Below, piece after piece: positions 6,630 through 7,754 of a DNA stretch of 7,754 bases. Made by a program: the position numbers and the translations under genes. The stretch lies in assembly GCA_029240775.1 (NCBI GenBank), contig JARDZQ010000061.1:1-7754 (forward strand). The letters are read 5' to 3'. This stretch comes from Rubrobacteraceae bacterium. Lineage in GTDB: Bacteria > Actinomycetota > Rubrobacteria > Rubrobacterales > Rubrobacteraceae. The notes beneath the pieces were generated by a model, which was not told the origin of the DNA, searched no databases, and was given only the letters and a program-made list of their open reading frames with translations. How positions within the stretch are numbered: the first letter of the stretch is position 1; each line of letters begins with the position of its first letter.

Positions 6630-6635
6630 ATTGTA
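6630..6635 (-). promoter_or_regulatory. -10 box of a probably leaderless EamA transcript
   Basis: The minus strand reads TACAAT here, five of six consensus bases and a full match to the actinobacterial TAnnnT form. Eight bases follow before GTG at 6621, so transcription would start at or within two bases of the start codon. No convincing -35 hexamer is present at 16-18 bases. Confidence 0.55.
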
Positions 6636-6694
6636 CGCCCGGACCGCGACGAGCACACCGAGACCGGAAGCGCGGGTGGGGCTAACGAGGGCAG

Positions 6695-6735
6695 TTCCGG
6701 CGCGCGATATTCCGGACAGTCCGGTTGTGAACCGG
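6695..6735. repeat. Cluster of CCGG dyads upstream of the EamA gene
   Basis: TTCCGG occurs twice, 15 bases apart (6695 and 6710). The second copy runs into a perfect dyad CCGGAC-A-GTCCGG (6712-6724), whose right arm is shared with another perfect dyad CCGGTT-GTG-AACCGG (6721-6735). The block lies about 75-115 bases upstream of the EamA start. Overlapping dyads of this kind are typical of operator regions, but no matching regulator is encoded in the window next to them. Confidence 0.5.
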
Positions 6736-6899
6736 TCGAAAGGCGCCCAACGGAGAAACGCCATCTGGATCGTTGCCCTCCTCTGGACAGCGAACAACGA
6801 GGAGGCGCCGTAGGATACAGGTTGGGTAAATCCGGGGATCGAGCTTCTCGCGGGTCGGAGCACGGTGAGGCCGCAAGACCGGTCTGTCCTCGCACCGCT

Positions 6900-6936
6900 A
6901 TCAATTGGTCAAGTTGGATGAGGGGAATGATCAATT
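6900..6936. repeat. ATCAATT direct repeats with 30-base period
   Basis: ATCAATT is found at 6900-6906 and 6930-6936. The start-to-start distance of 30 bases is close to three helical turns, so both would face the same side of the DNA. The first copy continues as TTGGTCAAGTT, a near-symmetric TTG-GT-CAA element. They lie 170-206 bases upstream of the GltD-like start, in a local AT-rich island. Confidence 0.4.
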
Positions 6937-7013
6937 TCGCTCAGGGCGCCACCGCTGTATTTAGGTACGATGGCCTTCAGAGAGCCTGAAAAAATACTGG
7001 AGGTTCATCCCCC

Positions 7014-7109
7014 ATGGGTGCAGATCATCGCCGTGCAGTCCCCTCGCACCGAACCGCTGACACACCTGGCGCCCAGTTGGACCGCGGCATTCAGGAGGAG
7101 TACCGATGA
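7014..7109 (+). CDS. Possible 31-residue leader ORF overlapping the next start (ATGA)
   Basis: ATG 7014 follows GGAGG (6999-7003) at ten bases and opens a 31-codon frame ending at TGA 7107-7109. The stop overlaps the ATG of the GltD-like gene (7106-7108) in the four-base ATGA arrangement typical of translational coupling. The peptide begins MGADHRRAVPSHR and ends IQEEYR; it is hydrophilic, matches nothing I recognise, and its last codons coincide with the ribosome binding site of the next gene. It could be a regulatory leader or chance. No run of one amino acid suggests classical attenuation. Confidence 0.3.
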   Translation: MGADHRRAVPSHRTADTPGAQLDRGIQEEYR

Positions 7110-7754
7110 CTGACGAGCCCTTCGACCTCACCGTACCGCCGGACCTGGCGCACAAGCGGCAGACGGGTCCTACCCGGACCCAGCGTCCGATCTACATGGA
7201 CCTGCTTCCACCGTGCAACCATGCCTGTCCGGCAGGGGAGAACATACAGGCGTGGCTCTCCCTCGCCACCGAGGGCCTCTTCCGGGAGGCGTGGGAGACC
7301 ATTCTCCAGGACAACCCGCTGCCGGCGGTGCACGGACGGGTCTGTTATCACCCCTGCGAGACGAGCTGCAACCGGGGGCGCCTGGACGCGCCGGTGAGCA
7401 TCCACGCTATCGAGCGCTTCCTCGGCGACAAGGCCCTGCAGGAGGGGTGGGTACCGCGCGTTGACGTGCGGCCGACCAGCAAGCGGGTGCTTATCGTCGG
7501 CGCAGGGCCGAGCGGCCTGTCGGCCGCCCACCACCTCGCCCTGATGGGGTACAAGGTCGAGATCCACGAGGCGGGGCCGATGGCGGGCGGCATGATGCAC
7601 TTCGGCATCCCGGCCTACCGGCTGCCGCGCGACGTGCTCGACGGAGAGATCGAGCGCATCCAGAAGATGGGCGTCAACTTCGTCCTGAACCACAAGGTCG
7701 AGAACCTGAAGGAGGAGATCGAGGAGGGCGGCTTCGACTCCGCTTTCGTCGCCG
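7106..7754 (+). CDS. GltD-like Fe-S/FAD NAD(P)H oxidoreductase, 3' truncated
   Basis: The start ATG 7106 follows a strong AGGAGGAG (7093-7100), and the frame stays open through the last full codon (216 residues). The N-terminal region is the helical Fe-S domain of the glutamate synthase small subunit/dihydropyrimidine dehydrogenase family. Its cysteines are Cys37 and Cys41 (CNHACPAGENI) and Cys80, Cys84 and Cys88 (VCYHPCETSC), followed by SIHAIERF (98-105). Next comes the FAD-binding Rossmann loop VGAGPSGLSAA (131-141), an acidic strand end (IHEA, 153-156), and the family's GGMMHFGIPAYRLP (161-174). The NAD(P) domain would follow beyond the window. Such subunits take electrons from NAD(P)H through FAD to a partner, or the reverse; partners include glutamate synthase, dihydropyrimidine or dihydroorotate-type dehydrogenases and 2-oxoacid oxidoreductases. 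The partner is not visible. Codon use is more strictly GC-ending than in the left-hand genes, as expected of a resident, well-expressed gene. Confidence 0.9.
   Translation, partial: MTDEPFDLTVPPDLAHKRQTGPTRTQRPIYMDLLPPCNHACPAGENIQAWLSLATEGLFREAWETILQDNPLPAVHGRVCYHPCETSCNRGRLDAPVSIHAIERFLGDKALQEGWVPRVDVRPTSKRVLIVGAGPSGLSAAHHLALMGYKVEIHEAGPMAGGMMHFGIPAYRLPRDVLDGEIERIQKMGVNFVLNHKVENLKEEIEEGGFDSAFVA

Larger units (their letters stand above)
6636..7013. other. Long non-coding stretch between the EamA promoter and the GltD-like gene
   Basis: No open frame here has a credible start, ribosome binding site and protein character. What it holds are the CCGG dyads at 6712-6735, a perfect ten-base palindrome AGACCGGTCT at 6876-6885, and two ATCAATT repeats at 6900 and 6930. 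There is also a weak TACGAT -10-like box at 6966-6971 before the rightward genes, with no -35. No tRNA fold or recognisable riboswitch was found by eye. Confidence 0.5.

Noticed and set aside
6876..6885. Palindrome AGACCGGTCT as an attachment or operator site
   Set aside because: It is a single ten-base palindrome without a second copy, flanking repeats or a nearby recombinase.
5741..6934. Long minus-strand open frame of 397 codons overlapping the EamA gene
   Set aside because: It is rich in Arg, Pro, Gly and His without hydrophobic pattern or family motifs. It is a shadow of the EamA gene, which in the neighbouring frame shows two clear EamA repeats.
7091..7693. Minus-strand 200-codon frame opposite the GltD-like gene
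   Set aside because: It is a mirror of the GC-ending codons of the real gene. The plus-strand frame has cysteine motifs, a Rossmann loop and a strong ribosome binding site.
1..7754. Mobile elements, CRISPR arrays, tRNA/rRNA genes
   Set aside because: No transposase or integrase motifs, no regularly spaced repeats, and no tRNA-like or rRNA-like stretches were seen on either strand.

Overview
This is a high-GC bacterial window with dense gene packing, strong GC-ending codon bias, GTG starts and AGGAGG-type ribosome binding sites. Together with a likely leaderless gene that has a strong -10 and no clear -35, it suggests an actinobacterium. A Rubrobacter-like lineage is my guess from the general look of the proteins; nothing in the window is a taxonomic marker.

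Positions 1-5053 look like a small, self-regulated catabolic or uptake island. A 5'-truncated ornithine cyclodeaminase/alanine dehydrogenase-family gene (+) runs into the window and stops one base before the end of a convergent minus-strand unit. That unit reads, in order of transcription, MFS transporter, SDR oxidoreductase, second SDR oxidoreductase. The MFS gene is divergent from a FadR-type GntR regulator (+) across a 325-base intergenic region. In that region a perfect 15-base dyad, ATTTGT-CAA-ACAAAT, fits the GntR half-site pattern and lies across a perfect TTGACA -35 box, with a 17-base spacer to TATGGT. The simplest model is that the regulator represses the transporter/SDR operon until a carboxylate-type effector binds its FCD domain. 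The substrate cannot be read from the sequence: import by MFS, then two NAD-type dehydrogenation or reduction steps, with an imino- or amino-acid dehydrogenase-like enzyme next door, is an inference.

Positions 5054-6621 hold a small two-helix membrane protein of unknown function (+) and a convergent EamA/DMT-family transporter (-). The transporter's GTG start has no ribosome binding site but sits eight bases after a TACAAT box, so it is probably translated from a leaderless mRNA. A cluster of CCGG-containing dyads lies about 75-115 bases upstream of it.

Positions 6622-7105 are mostly non-coding, with two ATCAATT repeats exactly 30 bases apart and a possible 31-codon leader ORF. The leader's stop overlaps the next start as ATGA. 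That next gene (7106 to the window end, 3'-truncated) is a GltD-like Fe-S/FAD NAD(P)H oxidoreductase with a reduced cysteine set. Its redox partner should lie beyond the window. No mobile element, CRISPR array, tRNA or rRNA was seen.
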